DNA of 64,000 nt from Drechslerella dactyloides (GCA_020064725.1 JAGTWJ010000019.1:2480001-2544000), one strand, 5' to 3'; shown: positions 1 to 12,786, counted from the stretch's first letter. The notes: generated by a model from the sequence alone, not told the origin. Made by a program: numbers and translations.

Positions 1-1
1 G

Positions 2-322
2 CCCTCGCTGACTAGCAACGCCTCGAGCCCGACTTCCTCGCGCAGCTGCTCGCCCTCGCTGACGACATACAGCCTGGAAACGATCGAGGACTCGCCCGAC
101 GGCGAGCTGCTCGCCATACTAGAGGAAGAGGAAGAGCGGCAGCAGCGCGAGCAGACGGAGAAGGAGAACAAGGAAAAAGACACGATCGGCCTCGGCTTGT
201 CGCTCGTGACGTCGTCGATGAACAGCATGTCGCTACGGGAGAACAAGCGGCGGCAGCGATGGAGCGTCTGCGGAGCCGAGCGGCGGTCCGACTTTGACCT
301 CGAGACCATTTACGAGGATTAG
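2..322 (+). CDS. C-terminal end of an unknown protein (5' partial)
   Basis: An open frame enters from the left edge and ends at TAG 320-322, giving about 106 residues. It starts with a Ser/Thr-rich stretch, followed by a short acidic, Gln-rich and Lys/Glu-rich segment (EEEEERQQREQTEKENKEK) that looks helical. It ends in a basic-then-acidic tail (RRSDFDLETIYED). High GC at third codon positions and the ordered acidic and basic blocks suggest real coding sequence, but no domain is visible and the start lies outside the window. The 3' side is followed by pyrimidine-rich DNA typical of a fungal 3' region. I do not recognise the family. It could also be the last exon of a longer multi-exon gene. 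Confidence 0.6.
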   Translation, partial: PSLTSNASSPTSSRSCSPSLTTYSLETIEDSPDGELLAILEEEEERQQREQTEKENKEKDTIGLGLSLVTSSMNSMSLRENKRRQRWSVCGAERRSDFDLETIYED

Positions 323-3233
323 AGATCCTCGCAACCACACCAACATTATCAGCACATCGAGCGCCCGGTCGCTTCGGTATACTTTTTTCCTTTCTCTTCC
401 TTTGTACTATGTCTTCGCTCATGCATCTGTTGTTTGTGTCTCCCTTCCGATATTTATAAAACCGAAGGCTGCTGTCTATACATACCACCATCCCCTGCCA
501 TTAGCGACTCATTCATCCCCACGCCGCGTCCCTCATCTTCTTCGTCTTTTACGTTTCCTTTGTTCGTGTCCCGCTCACTCGTTCCCAGCCGAAAATTGCC
601 TTGTCGTCATCGGTTTTGTTCGTTTCTCTCTTTCGCTATCTGCCCTTTTACCCACCTGCCTGCCATGCATTGCATCGATACCCGGAGTTATAAAGGAATG
701 GGACGTTCGGGGTGTTTTGTTCGTCTGTCTGTCTGTCTATCTTCGTTCGCGTGTACGTGCGTGCTTGTTGTGTCCATGTTATATATATACATATGTTTTT
801 TATAATCGGGGAGTTGTACGTTCTTTCGGAGGTGTCGGAATTCATTCATACCATCGTTTTTTCTCGGAATTGTGTCGCATGCGTTATCTGACTGACCGAC
901 GGCTTGCCGTCGTGTCTTTTTTTGTGACCGTTATATCGGGCTGTCCGCGCTTTTTTTTACCAGCGGCAGTGTCTTGCTCTACTCTACGTCGACAGTATCT
1001 TGCACCTCAGATTCGGATTCTGGAGGGTTTGCACGGGATGGAATGTGACGATGCATACACGACAGTGCTGTATTTACCAGACTGCAGAATAAGACCCAAT
1101 ACCATAAACTCATACATGATGTCTTCATTGTAGATCGGTATCTCCACCTCCAACGGATAGGTTTACGAACATGTTTACCATCACAGTATGTATTCGTGTC
1201 CGTGGAGGCACGAGTCAGTATCCGCAATGGTAAAGTGAATTCCCATGCGTATACAGCACATAGCTCCAATCCGTCCAAACCACAGCAGCAAGTGCTATGC
1301 CAGTAACTTTATAACTACTGATGCCGCCACGGAGCTCGGGAGCTAGGCAGTGAGTGCTCTAGCTCTCGCATACCGCAACTCCTTCCCGCTCGCGAGGAGT
1401 ACCTCGAACGAGCCATCCCGCCGGGAGAACAACCACATTTGCTCGTCCAGCCGTAACGTTCTGCGACGTGCGCATATAATCTGGAGTAAACGTTCGGCAA
1501 CTCGCATGTGTTTTTTACGTATGTTGAACAAGCTGTACTGGACGAGCTCGTGCGCAAATTTTTTTCTATCAGGTAGTACGGTAAATTATGCGTGGCCCGC
1601 TCGACGGTTGTGATCTGACTAATTTGTCCAGCTAGATCCTACGCCGTGTGAACGACCGTTGAATTCCAGCAGGATTATACTTCTCTAGCACAACTGGATC
1701 CTCGCGCCTCGAATGAATCGACACCGAAATAAACGTCGTAGGGAAGATGGGATGAAAAGTCGTCCAGGCGCATAACGTCCAACGGCACGTGCGAGCTACC
1801 GTACGCTGCATGACGTACAACCGCTTCATACTAAATTAATCAATCCATGCCCAATCCCGTCCACCTGCATGCGCGGCGGTACAGCTGCATCGCATCCCTC
1901 CCTTCACCCTTCACTACTTTTACATACAAACCCCTCACACCATTATTATATACAAATAACATACTCTCAAAGTACCGTATAGGATGAGTACCGCCCGTGC
2001 GCAGTGTGCGACGTAGGGGACAGAAAGTAGGCCGGGCACCCTTGCTCCCACCATGCACGACGTGCAGCTACCATGCCCCGATTCCGAAATACCACACATG
2101 ACCAATCCACAACACCCCGTCACTCACCACCCATACCACACCACCGTCAGCCTGATGAGGCGCCCGGTATACTATATTCATTACATACACCGGTACATTA
2201 ATACATACATACAATGCTCGTCCGCAGGATCGGAAGATGACAGCGGTCGGTTATATACCACGCGACGCAGCAATCTCAGTGCACGCGACGGGCAAGGTAC
2301 GCACATGCAGGTACCACGCCGTTACCATCTTTACTACCGTCGTCGACGTATACGTATACGTACCGTAGTATACCTACCCCGCACTCACCCGTCGACCTGT
2401 CACCCACGTTTAGTCGACTAAACGTCCCGATCGGTACCGTCGTAAGCATATAACCAGGCTGCAGGTACGAACGGAGTCTGTTTCCATCATAGTACCCGAA
2501 TTTCAATACGTAACTTATCAATCCAGTACCACGGTACTCTCCGGCTAAAGTACCATCTACCGGTACTTCTCGCAGAGCCTCATCCACAATATATTACTAC
2601 ACTATAGTACTCGTGGGACGTATTTTGTTTAACGTATTGATGTATTTGTTTACTACCTATCTAGCTACCAGTCTTCCGTCACCGCCATGGACATATTTAA
2701 AGAAAAGCATAGAATAGTATTATAAGCGAGCGTAAGAAGAATACCGCGATAGGGTAGGTAAAAACAGGGTATCATATCGAATCCGCATATCACGGACCGA
2801 CGCGTGAATAGGATAAAACAGCAGCAGCGGATAGAGGCAGCAGCAGCGAATTTGCAAACCGAGAGTAGAGTCGACCCGAGAAGCAGACGCACAATAATAA
2901 TAGAAGAAGAAAAAAAAAGAGTAAAAAGGGGACAGGATGATCTATAGGGTATGTATGTGTGACGAGAAACAAGAAAGAAAAGGAAAAATATAAGCACCAG
3001 CAAAAAACACGGGAAACGGAAAGACGAAAACAATCCCTATAGAAACCACCCTATAACTAACGCCGGCCGTGCAGATGAGTGTTCGAACGAAAATGGGTAA
3101 GCAAGTCCCACGCTAATAAACAGCAGGAGCCGATGTGGAAAGCAGACAGGACCACATCGTGGAATGCGAGAAGCGAGTACCAGAGAAGAGAATGGGGGGA
3201 CGTGTAACAAAGAAAAAAAGTTTATACATGAAA
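323..3233. other. Intergenic stretch, no gene seen
   Basis: About 2.9 kb between two gene 3' ends. It holds pyrimidine-rich tracts, short CTGT runs near 727-741, and many small palindromes such as TACGTATACGTA-like stretches near 2343-2362. The open frames here are short, overlap on both strands and show low-complexity translations of simple repeats, so none is called. Positions from about 2690 to 3233 are purine-rich and probably include the 3' untranslated region of the minus-strand gene that follows. Confidence 0.6.
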
Positions 3234-4850
3234 TTAAGCCATCGTAAGAGGTGCCTCCCGCTTCATATCCTGTACGTGCGCAAGCTCGAACGACTTGAGA
3301 GCGGCGAGGTACTCGTGAAGACCCCTCCTGGCCGCCTTCTGGCTCTCGTTACTCTTAGTACGCTTAGCCGGCGGGCGGGAGGCGCTGTCGTCGACCTCGT
3401 AGCCGAACGCAAGGTCGTAGTCCGCCTTCATCGACGTCGACGGCTCGATCGAGAAGACGTGCTTGTCCTCCTCACGCGAGCCGTCGCCTTGCTGGCTCCT
3501 GGGTGGGATGGTGAAGCGTTTGCCGTTGGAGAGGTCGTCGTCCCAGACAAAGTCGTCGACGCCGTTGGTGCCAAGCGACCCGCCGTCCCAGAGGCTGTGG
3601 CGTTCGTTGACGTTGTCGCGAGGGGAGCTCAGCACGCGCTGGCGTTGCTGGCGGATCCACGCATCGGACGGTGGGAAGGCGGCTCCGTGGGGGGCTGAGA
3701 CGTCGTGGACGTAGCGGAGCACGCGGTTCCAGCGGAACTCACGAGAGTCGCGGGAGTCGACGGCGGAGATGGCATGCCTGGTCAGACGTTGGTAGGCTGG
3801 CCGCATGTATCCGGTTGCAAAGGTGGCGCGGGGAGCGACCTGCTGGACGACGGGGTTGACCGGCATGACGGGGAAGTAGGAGGTCGCCGGTTGGGGATCA
3901 CGCACGGCGTTGGACGGCTGCTGCTGGGCGGTTGTGCACAGAGGCTGCTGCGGGTCCTCCGGAGTGAGCGAAAAGAAGCAGCCGGTGGGCAGAACGGCCT
4001 GGTTGGGCGACTGTTTGAAGTGATGGTGAGGTTGGGGACTGCAAGCTGGGGTCGGCTCCGGGTTGAGAGGGAGGAAAGAAAAGCTCTGCTGCTGTTGATG
4101 AATTTGAGCGAAAGAAGGTTGTGGTCTCGAGTGGGAATTCGAAGTTTGCGGGGGGTTTGCGCTATTAATCGCGAGGCTACTGGTGATCGCAGGGATCGGG
4201 TCGTAGACGGGCGGCTGGGCTTCGAACGCGAACTGGAAGTTGGAGAAGTGCGATTGCGAGACGGCCAGCGAAGGCGAGCAGGCGGCGGCGGGCTTCTTAT
4301 GGACGTCGGAGGGGGACCTCGTGTGGAGGGCATTTTGGGAGAGGGCATGAGCCGTCGGCTGGCACAGCTGCTGCTGATGATGGGTGGTGGAGGAGGGTCT
4401 GGCAGCGTCCGCGAGCGCAGCAGCACCACCTGCACCGCCGATGCTACTAATGGGCGGCGTGTGGAAGTAGTAGGGCGGCGGCAGCAGCGGGGAGGTGACG
4501 TTTGGAGCCGTGCCGTGATATGAAGTCTGGTGGTCCGATGACGCAGGAGTTGTGGGCGTGACAAACGAGGTTACGAACTGCTGATATTGGGCATGCTGGG
4601 TGTGATGAGCCGCACCACTTGACAGGCAGTCATTCATGGTCGGATGCCGGGCAGCAGCAGGAGCGGTGTAGAACTGCTGCTGATGCTGATGCTGGAACTG
4701 CTGCTGCTGCTGGGGCTGGCAGTGGGGGAAGAAGTTTGAGGATTGAAACATGGCAGCGGTGGCTGACGAGCGTCGCCGGTGGCGGTGCGAGGCGGAAGAG
4801 GTGGATGTCTTGATGCTGTTGAGCAGCTTGAGGGTTTGGACGGCGGACAT
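3234..4850 (-). CDS. Gln/Pro/Ser-rich protein of unknown function
   Basis: A single-exon frame of 538 residues when started at the ATG at 4850 (MSAVQTLKLLNS). The frame stays open upstream to 5096, but that part translates a polypyrimidine leader, so I take 4850 as the start. Residues about 35-60 are poly-Gln/His. The middle is low complexity (Pro, Ser, Gln, Ala) with little predicted structure. The last 130 residues are more ordered: an acidic aromatic segment (DDFVWDDDLSNGKRFTIPP), a basic cluster (PPAKRTKS) that could be a nuclear localisation signal, and a helical end (ARRGLHEYLAALKSFELAHV). This composition is common in fungal transcription-associated regulators, but I see no DNA-binding domain and do not assign a role. 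Upstream lies a CT-rich leader typical of fungal promoters. Homology of the C-terminal segment would be the best test of identity. Confidence 0.72.
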   Translation of the reverse strand: MSAVQTLKLLNSIKTSTSSASHRHRRRSSATAAMFQSSNFFPHCQPQQQQQFQHQHQQQFYTAPAAARHPTMNDCLSSGAAHHTQHAQYQQFVTSFVTPTTPASSDHQTSYHGTAPNVTSPLLPPPYYFHTPPISSIGGAGGAAALADAARPSSTTHHQQQLCQPTAHALSQNALHTRSPSDVHKKPAAACSPSLAVSQSHFSNFQFAFEAQPPVYDPIPAITSSLAINSANPPQTSNSHSRPQPSFAQIHQQQQSFSFLPLNPEPTPACSPQPHHHFKQSPNQAVLPTGCFFSLTPEDPQQPLCTTAQQQPSNAVRDPQPATSYFPVMPVNPVVQQVAPRATFATGYMRPAYQRLTRHAISAVDSRDSREFRWNRVLRYVHDVSAPHGAAFPPSDAWIRQQRQRVLSSPRDNVNERHSLWDGGSLGTNGVDDFVWDDDLSNGKRFTIPPRSQQGDGSREEDKHVFSIEPSTSMKADYDLAFGYEVDDSASRPPAKRTKSNESQKAARRGLHEYLAALKSFELAHVQDMKREAPLTMA

Positions 4851-5928
4851 GGAGGAAGGAGGGGGAGAGAAGAAGGAGGAGAGGGAGAAGAGGAGAGGAG
4901 AAGGAGAAAGAGATGACTCCAGAGGCGGGGAGCGCAAGAGGGGAGCGGTGTATACGGAACGGCTCCGTCGACGTTCACGATGTGCTGGAGATCGTGCTGG
5001 CGGTGTTGCAATTTGGCGGCGTGGCGGATTCTGTGTTGTCAGGCCGTTTGCACCTGCTGCTGGGAGACTCGCAATTGAGGCGACCGATATATACACATCC
5101 GCACTATTTATATAGATAAAAGTATATATAGGATATCGTCGGGGTGCTTCGTGCAGTCGTGGGCTCAGTCGTGGTGGTGATGAGTGTCGTGGTGGTGTTG
5201 TATGCGGTGGTGGTGGTGAGGTATTTAACAGGGCCAGATGCTCCGATGGCCGGCAGCCCGTCTGTAGTAAATATTAATTATCGCCCTCCGTCTCTCCAAT
5301 CTGCTCTGGTCGACCGTCGACAGATCCGAATTCGCGTGACAATAGGCCCGGTCGTGGATACGCTAGAATGAGTTTATAGTACGATATAAAACACCGGCGG
5401 CCGTGGGCAGCCCTCGCTACTTGTATATATATAAGCAAGTGAGTGAGCAAGTAGGAAGCAATCTAGCTCCGTCGGACTGGCTTGGCTGTGCAGCTGCGTC
5501 CGCGGCGAGCAGGACCCGCTATCTTGGATCCGATCCCCTTAAATTCCTCGCTCCGAGGGAAGGACTGGAAACAAAGGGAGTAAAACTCTGCCGGAGAGCG
5601 CAGGCTGACAATGGCGCCGTCTCGTCCGGGCGGTCTGCAGCTGCCCGGGCTCGGAAGAATACTTGTATGTACAGTCCCAAGAGAGAATTTGCGTGTGGCG
5701 AATGCGAGTGCTGCTTTGGGCGCCCGTTCCGACGGCTGCGTTGGCGGGCAGGCGAGCGCTCGTGGTTGCCGGACCACTTTTTTTTCGCCTGTGATCATAC
5801 GAGAGCGGGTTGATATGGTGATATCCCTCGATCGAGGCTCCTCCGTAGAATATATATGGTAGTAGTATATATGGGCGTGGGGTGGACGTATATGTGGCAG
5901 GCGGGCAGTCGGATGGACAGGCAGCAGA

Positions 5929-5953
5929 CAGGCAGGCAGGCAGGCAGGCAGGC
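5929..5953. repeat. (CAGG)n microsatellite
   Basis: Six consecutive CAGG units between a TATATA block and a GGCCG sequence, in non-coding DNA. Confidence 0.9.
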
Positions 5954-7528
5954 CGTGATCAAGCCGGCCGACGGTGTGCGAGAGCCTGAATTCATATATC
6001 CATTCAATCTCGCCCTGTATAACACAAAATATGCATCGACCACTGCAATCACCCTCACACAATCAATCAATCATCCTCACTCTTTGTTTTTCCCGTCTGG
6101 AACCTTGCCCCCCCAATCCGAGCACTTCCTTCCCTTCCTCCATGCCGGGGAGGGGTCCCCAGCTGCCCGAATCTGACGTGCCGTACGGAGGGCCGCCAGC
6201 GGGCCTCTCTTGGATCTTACGAGAAACGCTGCTCCTACACGAAACAGCACAGCACCGTTCCTATACCAAGCACAGCGCCCCCAAGCAAGACCCGATGCAG
6301 TTCGCCGTGCACAGCAACGTGCTAACGCTGGCTCACTCAGGAACTCTGTCCCAGATGGCAAGCAAAGACAGATGTCGTAGCAGCTCCGCACGTTTGCCAA
6401 TCCGTTCCTTCATTCGTGCCGTCGTTCGTTCGCTCGCTCGCTCGTTCGTTTTTTTGTCCGGAAGAAGCAAACTGAGACATCCCGTCGAAGAAATTTCTGG
6501 CAAGACAGCCGCCCACCCTTTCTTCCCTCGAAGGATGAATTAATGTAAAATCAACGGATGTCTCGCACGGTGAACGAGTGTCTCGGTGCAGACCAGACCT
6601 GCGTCAAAAAGCAAGCCATCAGCCCAGAAACAAGCAAATCCAAGCCCGCACGCATGCACTCAGACACCACGCTGTACATCCTGCAATCCGGTGGGTGCAG
6701 ACGCAAGTACGACCGGACTGGACCGACTGGATTCCAGACTGCGCTATCGAAAACGAAGAGCTGCAGATTATCTAATACGCATTATCCCCCCTGCTACCCA
6801 CCATCCTATACCACCCGGCCGCTATTGTAATGTCTGACATTTTGCATTCGTCGTCCCCACTTCGACCTTCGATTCCAATCAACTTGAAATTCAAAAATCA
6901 CAGATTCCGTGTCCTGCGCACGCTCAATCCACGTTCCGTGCGACTTTCAGACATACAGGACAGCCACAGACAGAGCGAAAGCTTGATTCCGTGGACGTAT
7001 ATAACACACCGTCATATCATATCAGCCCGCTATAACACATAGGGCGGTCGCTTTGGGCTGGCAATGTCTCGACCGGCCGCGCTTGGCTGGCTAGCGATGT
7101 CTGAGAATCGAAGGCTCTACATGCGCACAGGACATACATACCAACCAGTTGGCCAAGTTAACATCACCTCTTACCGAACCAACCGGCACCCTCGCGACAC
7201 GTCCGTAGGAGGAAAAAAATTGAAATTTTTTTCGCATACCATCGTCGGGTGTCCTTGCAATTGGTCCATGCACGGTGACGGCGATGCCAATGAATGCGAA
7301 GGCTGTGATCGATACCCTGATTCGGTAGACCACCGGCGAGGGCGAGCGCTTTGCAAAAGCTCCCTGCAAGTGAGAAATAGGTAAGTAGGTGAGGTTGTTC
7401 CATGCACCTGCTCATGTGCGCATTCGTCGGCTGGCCAGCCGCCACGCCTGACCGGCCGACGGACCAACCGACTGTCTTTCCTAACTTCCTGCTCGCGTGT
7501 CTGTCTGTCTGGCAGTCTGTCTGTCCGC

Positions 7529-7554
7529 GTACGTTCATTCGTACGTGAACGTAC
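7529..7554. repeat. Short inverted repeat built from GTACGTTCA
   Basis: GTACGTTCA at 7529-7537 is the exact reverse complement of TGAACGTAC at 7546-7554, with an eight-base spacer that itself contains CGTACG. It sits directly after a CTGT run and before more TACGTA sequence. It could form a small hairpin or be a by-product of the palindrome-rich composition here. Confidence 0.7.
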
Positions 7555-8160
7555 ATACGTACGAACATATACACCGCCGTCGTAGCGGTCGGCGGAACGA
7601 GAAACACGCCGCACGGCTCCCTCGACAATTATAAATCCGAGTGCATGCTACGAATCGAAGAAATATCGCATCACAAGCAGGAAACGGTGACATGTCGGCT
7701 GCTGGTCGGCCAGCTTACGCTACCTTCTCTAGACTCTTGGCGGGGCCACCCAATCGATCAATCAGCCATATCGATCCGGATCCGACGTGGGGATATATTT
7801 CAATTAGAACCTCAACTAAGACCCCCGATGAAACGTGCACTCATTCAATATCAGCGGGTCCATATCCCGAGCAGTGGTGCCGACGTGCGTACATATGTAC
7901 ACCGTGCCTGTCCGTGCATGGATCAATCCATCTGAGACATATACATATCATACCAATTATACCGACTCGGTGATATCGCTCGATACACGGTATGTATAAC
8001 ACGCCGAGGAGGAGTAATAATTGCTTCGTATGCACGTATGCAGCTCGACGTCGACCGAGCGAGCGAGCTGCCCGTTACCGCACTTTCGAATGTCTCACCT
8101 TCCCTCTTGGCTGGCCGCCCCCCAAATTTAAAGCCTCACCTCACCTTACCTACCTCCAGC

Positions 8161-8175
8161 GCTAGCTAGCTAGCT
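8161..8175. repeat. (GCTA)n self-complementary run
   Basis: GCTAGCTAGCTAGCT, a self-complementary tetranucleotide run about 25 bases before a perfect 16-bp palindrome. Confidence 0.85.
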
Positions 8176-8199
8176 GTTTACCTACCACCATCAGACTAT

Positions 8200-8215
8200 A
8201 ACGTTAGCTAACGTT
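8200..8215. repeat. Perfect 16-bp palindrome
   Basis: AACGTTAGCTAACGTT reads identically on both strands. It is followed immediately by another partial copy (AGGTACATACGTAGCTACC region). It could bind a dimeric protein, but nothing nearby supports a function. Confidence 0.85.
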
Positions 8216-8681
8216 AGGTACATACGTAGCTACCTTGTCCTATCCTATCCTTTGTAATGCTGTTTCTCGAAATGTTGGACCGCGGTTTCACAGGCGGTAT
8301 ACTATAGTAGGACTCCTATACCCCATGCGTATGCTGGAGTCGAGCGAGTCCCGCGGATTGATTTGAATTTACATTTACGTCAGCGGTTTCAACAGGCACA
8401 CACGCCCGTCTTAACGTTCGTACGGTAGCATGCGTACGAGTGAATTAATTATGAACGTGCTTATGGTTTGCATGGTGCGTACGTCTCGGCGGGTCGCCCG
8501 AAATAACCCGCAGACGAACGTACGGTGCAGCCGTCGCTTCGTTTGCTCACCCAGTACACACAGTGGGTGGGCTATGTGTGTATAAAATCCCACGCCGGGA
8601 CGGAACACGCCTATTTTACCAGACATTGCAGCTGGCCGCTAGCTAGCTCCGCTGTCTCTGTCCGTCTGTCTGTATGGTAGT

Positions 8682-8704
8682 CTGGACTGGACTGGACTGG
8701 ACTG
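8682..8704. repeat. (GGACT)n minisatellite-like run
   Basis: Four and a half tandem copies of the pentamer GGACT in non-coding DNA, flanked by CTGT-type sequence. Confidence 0.9.
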
Positions 8705-10435
8705 TCTCTGCCGAGCTAGTATGGCTGGCCGGCTGCTAATCAACTCTCCTAATCTGGTCGTTGTGGAATAGCGTATATATGCACATGTAGCGGACGTGGA
8801 GTTGGCGTACGAGAGAAACCAAAAATTTTAAAGGCCGTTAGTCCGCGTGGATGGCATCTTTTTTTCGACAATGGATTCGTGCACCGCCTGGATTATGGGT
8901 TTACGGTTACTAGCTCCGGTATCTTTTACCAGAGGAGCGTACCGCAGTGCATGCACGCACCTTATAACTGCGTGCTCCAGTATACAATAGAATGAATACT
9001 AGACTCGGCGGTCTGGAAGGATGTAGTAAACGGTGGGTGGATGTACACAATAGATGCGTGGTATGCGCAGACTACATGCCGACTCCTGGCCGGTTCATGT
9101 GCATGCAGCGGACCCGTATCGATAGCGATTCGATAGCCAGGCCGACTCCGATACTCACAATACGTACGGTGATTAAATGATACTGGCACTAGTAGATCGC
9201 ACGTATCTGGACTGCACTACGAGCTAAGGATCCACCCGTCGTGATTGATGGCCAAGACACAGGTGATACATACATGAGTGGCGTTTAGACGTCTACGGCG
9301 ATCGGTGCGGTGGTGGTTCATCGGCAGTCTGGACGGCTCGATCAGGCGTGTGCAGCGTGATCTGTATGATTCAATTGACCTTGTTTCGAATCAATACATC
9401 GGATATATGCAGATTCCGCAATACATATATACGTATGCTAACTACCGGCTACCGGGGCTTTCCAATATATGACTGGATTGTCGAGATGGACGGACGGAAG
9501 AATGCGTGCAGGCGGCATACATGTATTATATTACGTGCAGTTGAAGAAGAGGGTGGTTTGATCGCGATCGCAATCGATTCGCTGCATGCGCGGAACAAAC
9601 GAGAATGATCTGACAAAACACAGATTTTGATCGTACGATATTCGGTTCGCGGTAAGCTTACTCCCAGGCTTACCTTCCATCCATCCATTTGCCATCCTAT
9701 CTACCCCTCCGCCTGTCTACCTACCCGGATTTCAGGATTCACTATTGCTGAAATATTCACAATCCAATCGATACGGTGGATGGGTGTCTCAACTAGCGGG
9801 CGGACGGTGCTGGCGTGGCGCGGCAAGTGGCAACGTTACGTTACGGTGCGCAGCTGGCGGGCGTCGGCCAGCCGGCGGGACGAGCGCGAGCGCGAAGCTG
9901 CTGGGCCTGCTGGGAAGCTAGGCGGCTTCCCTCCGGATCTCCCTTCCGGACAGGCAGGCAGCAGGCAACCCTTGCAATCTTCGGATCATTACCTCAGAAC
10001 TCTTACTGCACCGCACCGGAGAGTCGCATAGCATCCATACGATACCTGTACTGTATGAAAAGATGCACTTCGGCGTCGGACGGCCGTGTGCAGCCGATGC
10101 GACGACCGAAGAGTAATCCTTTTTCTTGATCGGCCGCCTGCGCACACTAAACCAATATATCCGGTCACGCACACCCTAATCTAACGACTAATGCTCTCTG
10201 CCGGGCCCCGTGATGCCCTCGCGAGAATTGAATAGATCCTTAGCATCGATTGGCAAACACAGCAAACGGGACCGTGCCCGTATCACTTACTTAATACCCA
10301 CGGCTATATAGCTTGCTAGTTACCTGGCACAGCGTAATGTAAAGTAGGACCTCTCGAGCTCCGGAACGTCTCGCTCGAGCTCGCGCTCCCTACCGCGGAG
10401 CACGGGTTGCGTTAATTATAATCGAATCTGTAACT

Positions 10436-10455
10436 GGCCGGCCGGCCGGCCGGCC
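10436..10455. repeat. (GGCC)5 run
   Basis: Twenty bases made of five GGCC units, fully self-complementary, close to the point where base composition becomes AT-richer. Confidence 0.9.
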
Positions 10456-10687
10456 ATCGGGAGGGAAGGAAGAAATGCCATGACACTTCATGGCACAGCA
10501 GCGCTTGGATATCTGTCGTGGAGGCTCGGCGACAATACGCGGGACAGCACTGGTCGGACGAACACGCATTTGCGGTTAGCTACGTTGGGATGCGTTATTG
10601 CAGGGCACGTATGGAAAGGGGAGTCGAGTCGACTCCTGCGTCACGGGTGTTTGTTTGTCTGGCTGGCCCTGCCCTACGTCAGTCGAG

Positions 10688-10729
10688 CTCACTCACTCAC
10701 TCACTCACGCACGCACGCACGACGCACGC
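10688..10729. repeat. (CTCA)n/(CGCA)n compound microsatellite
   Basis: A run of CTCA units passing into CGCA units. It is one of the last tetranucleotide repeats before the repeat-poor, AT-richer stretch that carries the zinc-finger gene. Confidence 0.85.
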
Positions 10730-12786
10730 GGCGGCCAGACATTGGTATGAAGGGTAAGGCAGCAAGCAGGTACAGCGTACGCGCACTTATTTTATTTTAT
10801 TTCACTTCAGGGCGAGACAGCTGTCTGAGACGTGCGAGCGAGCCCCTGAACAGACACAAGTCACTGTGATACCTGGTTTTGCGAAATTTGTGGAAACGGT
10901 GTGTTGAATCGAATGTGCGACGGGCAGGTTGTCGCGGGTGGCAGGTGCGGCAACACGGCCGGTACCAGTTTGGCAGTGTGATTGATATCAAATATAGCAA
11001 GTAAGACTAATGGCTCGTGAATCCGACAGGAGGCGACTATTCTGGTCTTGTGATTGGATTCTGCGACGTAGGCGTAATTTTTTGCATCGATGCACGTGTT
11101 TACACGTGAGTAGAGGACGCACCGAGAATTGTTAGGCAATATGTATTGCTAGCGTGCTGTAGTAGTGTCCTGGACAATATTAAGCTGTGAAAATTGTTAT
11201 ACTCTCCCAGGAAGACTTTGATATTCCACGGTCCACAAAGACGGGTTGTTTGTCGGTATCCAACCCTATTGGCACTCGCATAGCCGTTGACGGTGAAAAT
11301 TTTCCCTCCCATGCATGCAGATATGGCGAGTCTATTTGCAGAATTCGAAACTACTTCGCACCACTAAGTAACCGAGCTTCTTTCGACCTAGAGTTCACGC
11401 GTGCATAATTCTTCAGTCGGTGCTCTGGCTCAGGCCAGGAGGAGCTATATGCGTCATAGTCATAGCGGCGGTGACTTGTGTGCAAACACCAGACTTATTA
11501 TATTAAAGCCTTCAGTCAGCCCAGCTTCGCCGAGATATTAGTTGGCGAAGTGTAGTATTAGTATCAAAATCAGGCACTGAGCTGATAAATCAAGGGAGTG
11601 CGCGATTGTCAGCAAGGTCAGAGCGACATTTATCCTCCGCTTTGTTCTCTGGTATCTGACTTTGGGCCGTGCCCGGCTTATAGACCGGGAAATGAGTCAG
11701 CTTACCGTCGGCCAGGAGAGTAAAATATTTTCGATAGATATATATTCGTCCACGTCTAAGATATCATCGTCCCGACTGCTTTGGGTCTTAAGAATCGAAA
11801 GCCATTCGCCATATTCACGGGCAAAGTTAATAGAGCTCTATCTGGACTTAGAAATCCGTCACGTTCCCAGCTGCCACTATGATCATACCATTAATGTCGT
11901 ATGGCAGTTCAATATGATGTCCCTCTCCTCGACTTTAGTATAGCAGCTAGGTTGAAATGACCCTGTAGAGACTGTTTCCTTACAGGCGACCGATGGAGTT
12001 TACAATACTTCAAGGAACAGATTCCCTTATAGGATGACAGACCATGTAGGACCAACCTACATGAGACTTAGTACGCACCACCACCTAGAAAGGAGCACTC
12101 TATTATTGATATTTATTAAGTAAATCATTATCTTTCTACCATGGCAGAACTACTAGCAATGACTAGTGGTCACGTGAATGCTCAGCGCTGAGCAGCGAGC
12201 AGCGAGCAGCTAGCACAACGCCTCGACATATTTCTACAGGCCATGTATCGGAGACCGTGTCGACCATCATATGTATTTAACCTAGCTGCTTCACCCTTGT
12301 ATAATTGATGGCTTCTCTAGCTCTCTTGAGAACTCATCGCGCATGCATCGTCAACCTGAAGGAACGCACTTAGCTTTCTACGATACTTTGGACGTTATTG
12401 CAATCTTTACTTAAACATTACTTATTTATCTGATGTCCATATATCTCCCATCACTGAGAACCCCTAGATACCTGGACACTAAGGACTGAGAGACTACTCA
12501 AACTGCGAGTACGTGATAATATATCCAGCCGTGGGTGTGTGTGTTATTTCTAAATTGGGAGATGTGGCGTGCGTTGTCTACTTAGCACGCTCCCCACCGC
12601 CAGTCAGCTCCAGTACCTGATAATACAACGACCAATCGAAATCCATCATCGCCCATCATCGATACCAGTACCATGAGTTTCATCCCCTAACCTTGTCGTG
12701 TCTCCCGAGACTATCCGCCTTGCTCTAGCTACCTCGACTGCTCATAGTTTGGCGCATTTATATAAATCCAGCACCTTGTCGCCGAG

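Larger units (their letters stand above)
4851..12786. other. Large gene-free region rich in simple repeats and palindromes
   Basis: Nearly 8 kb in which I find no gene I can support. The first 500 bases are the promoter and CT-rich leader of the gene at 3234-4850. From about 5.4 to 10.9 kb the DNA is a patchwork of TATATA blocks, GTAC, CATG and GGCC-type palindromes and tetranucleotide runs. Open frames are short, overlap on opposite strands and translate these repeats. From about 10.9 kb onward the sequence becomes visibly richer in A and T and loses the tetranucleotide runs. No tRNA-like or rRNA-like sequence was noticed. Non-coding RNA transcription cannot be excluded. Confidence 0.55.

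Noticed and set aside
294..1133. 279-codon plus-strand frame overlapping the end of the left-edge gene
   Set aside because: Begins inside the known 3' coding end in another frame and translates a T-rich 3' untranslated stretch into hydrophobic low-complexity sequence.
3705..4523. 272-codon plus-strand frame opposite the Gln-rich gene
   Set aside because: Antisense shadow: its Gly/Arg-rich product is the complement of Pro/Ser/Gln codons on the minus strand.
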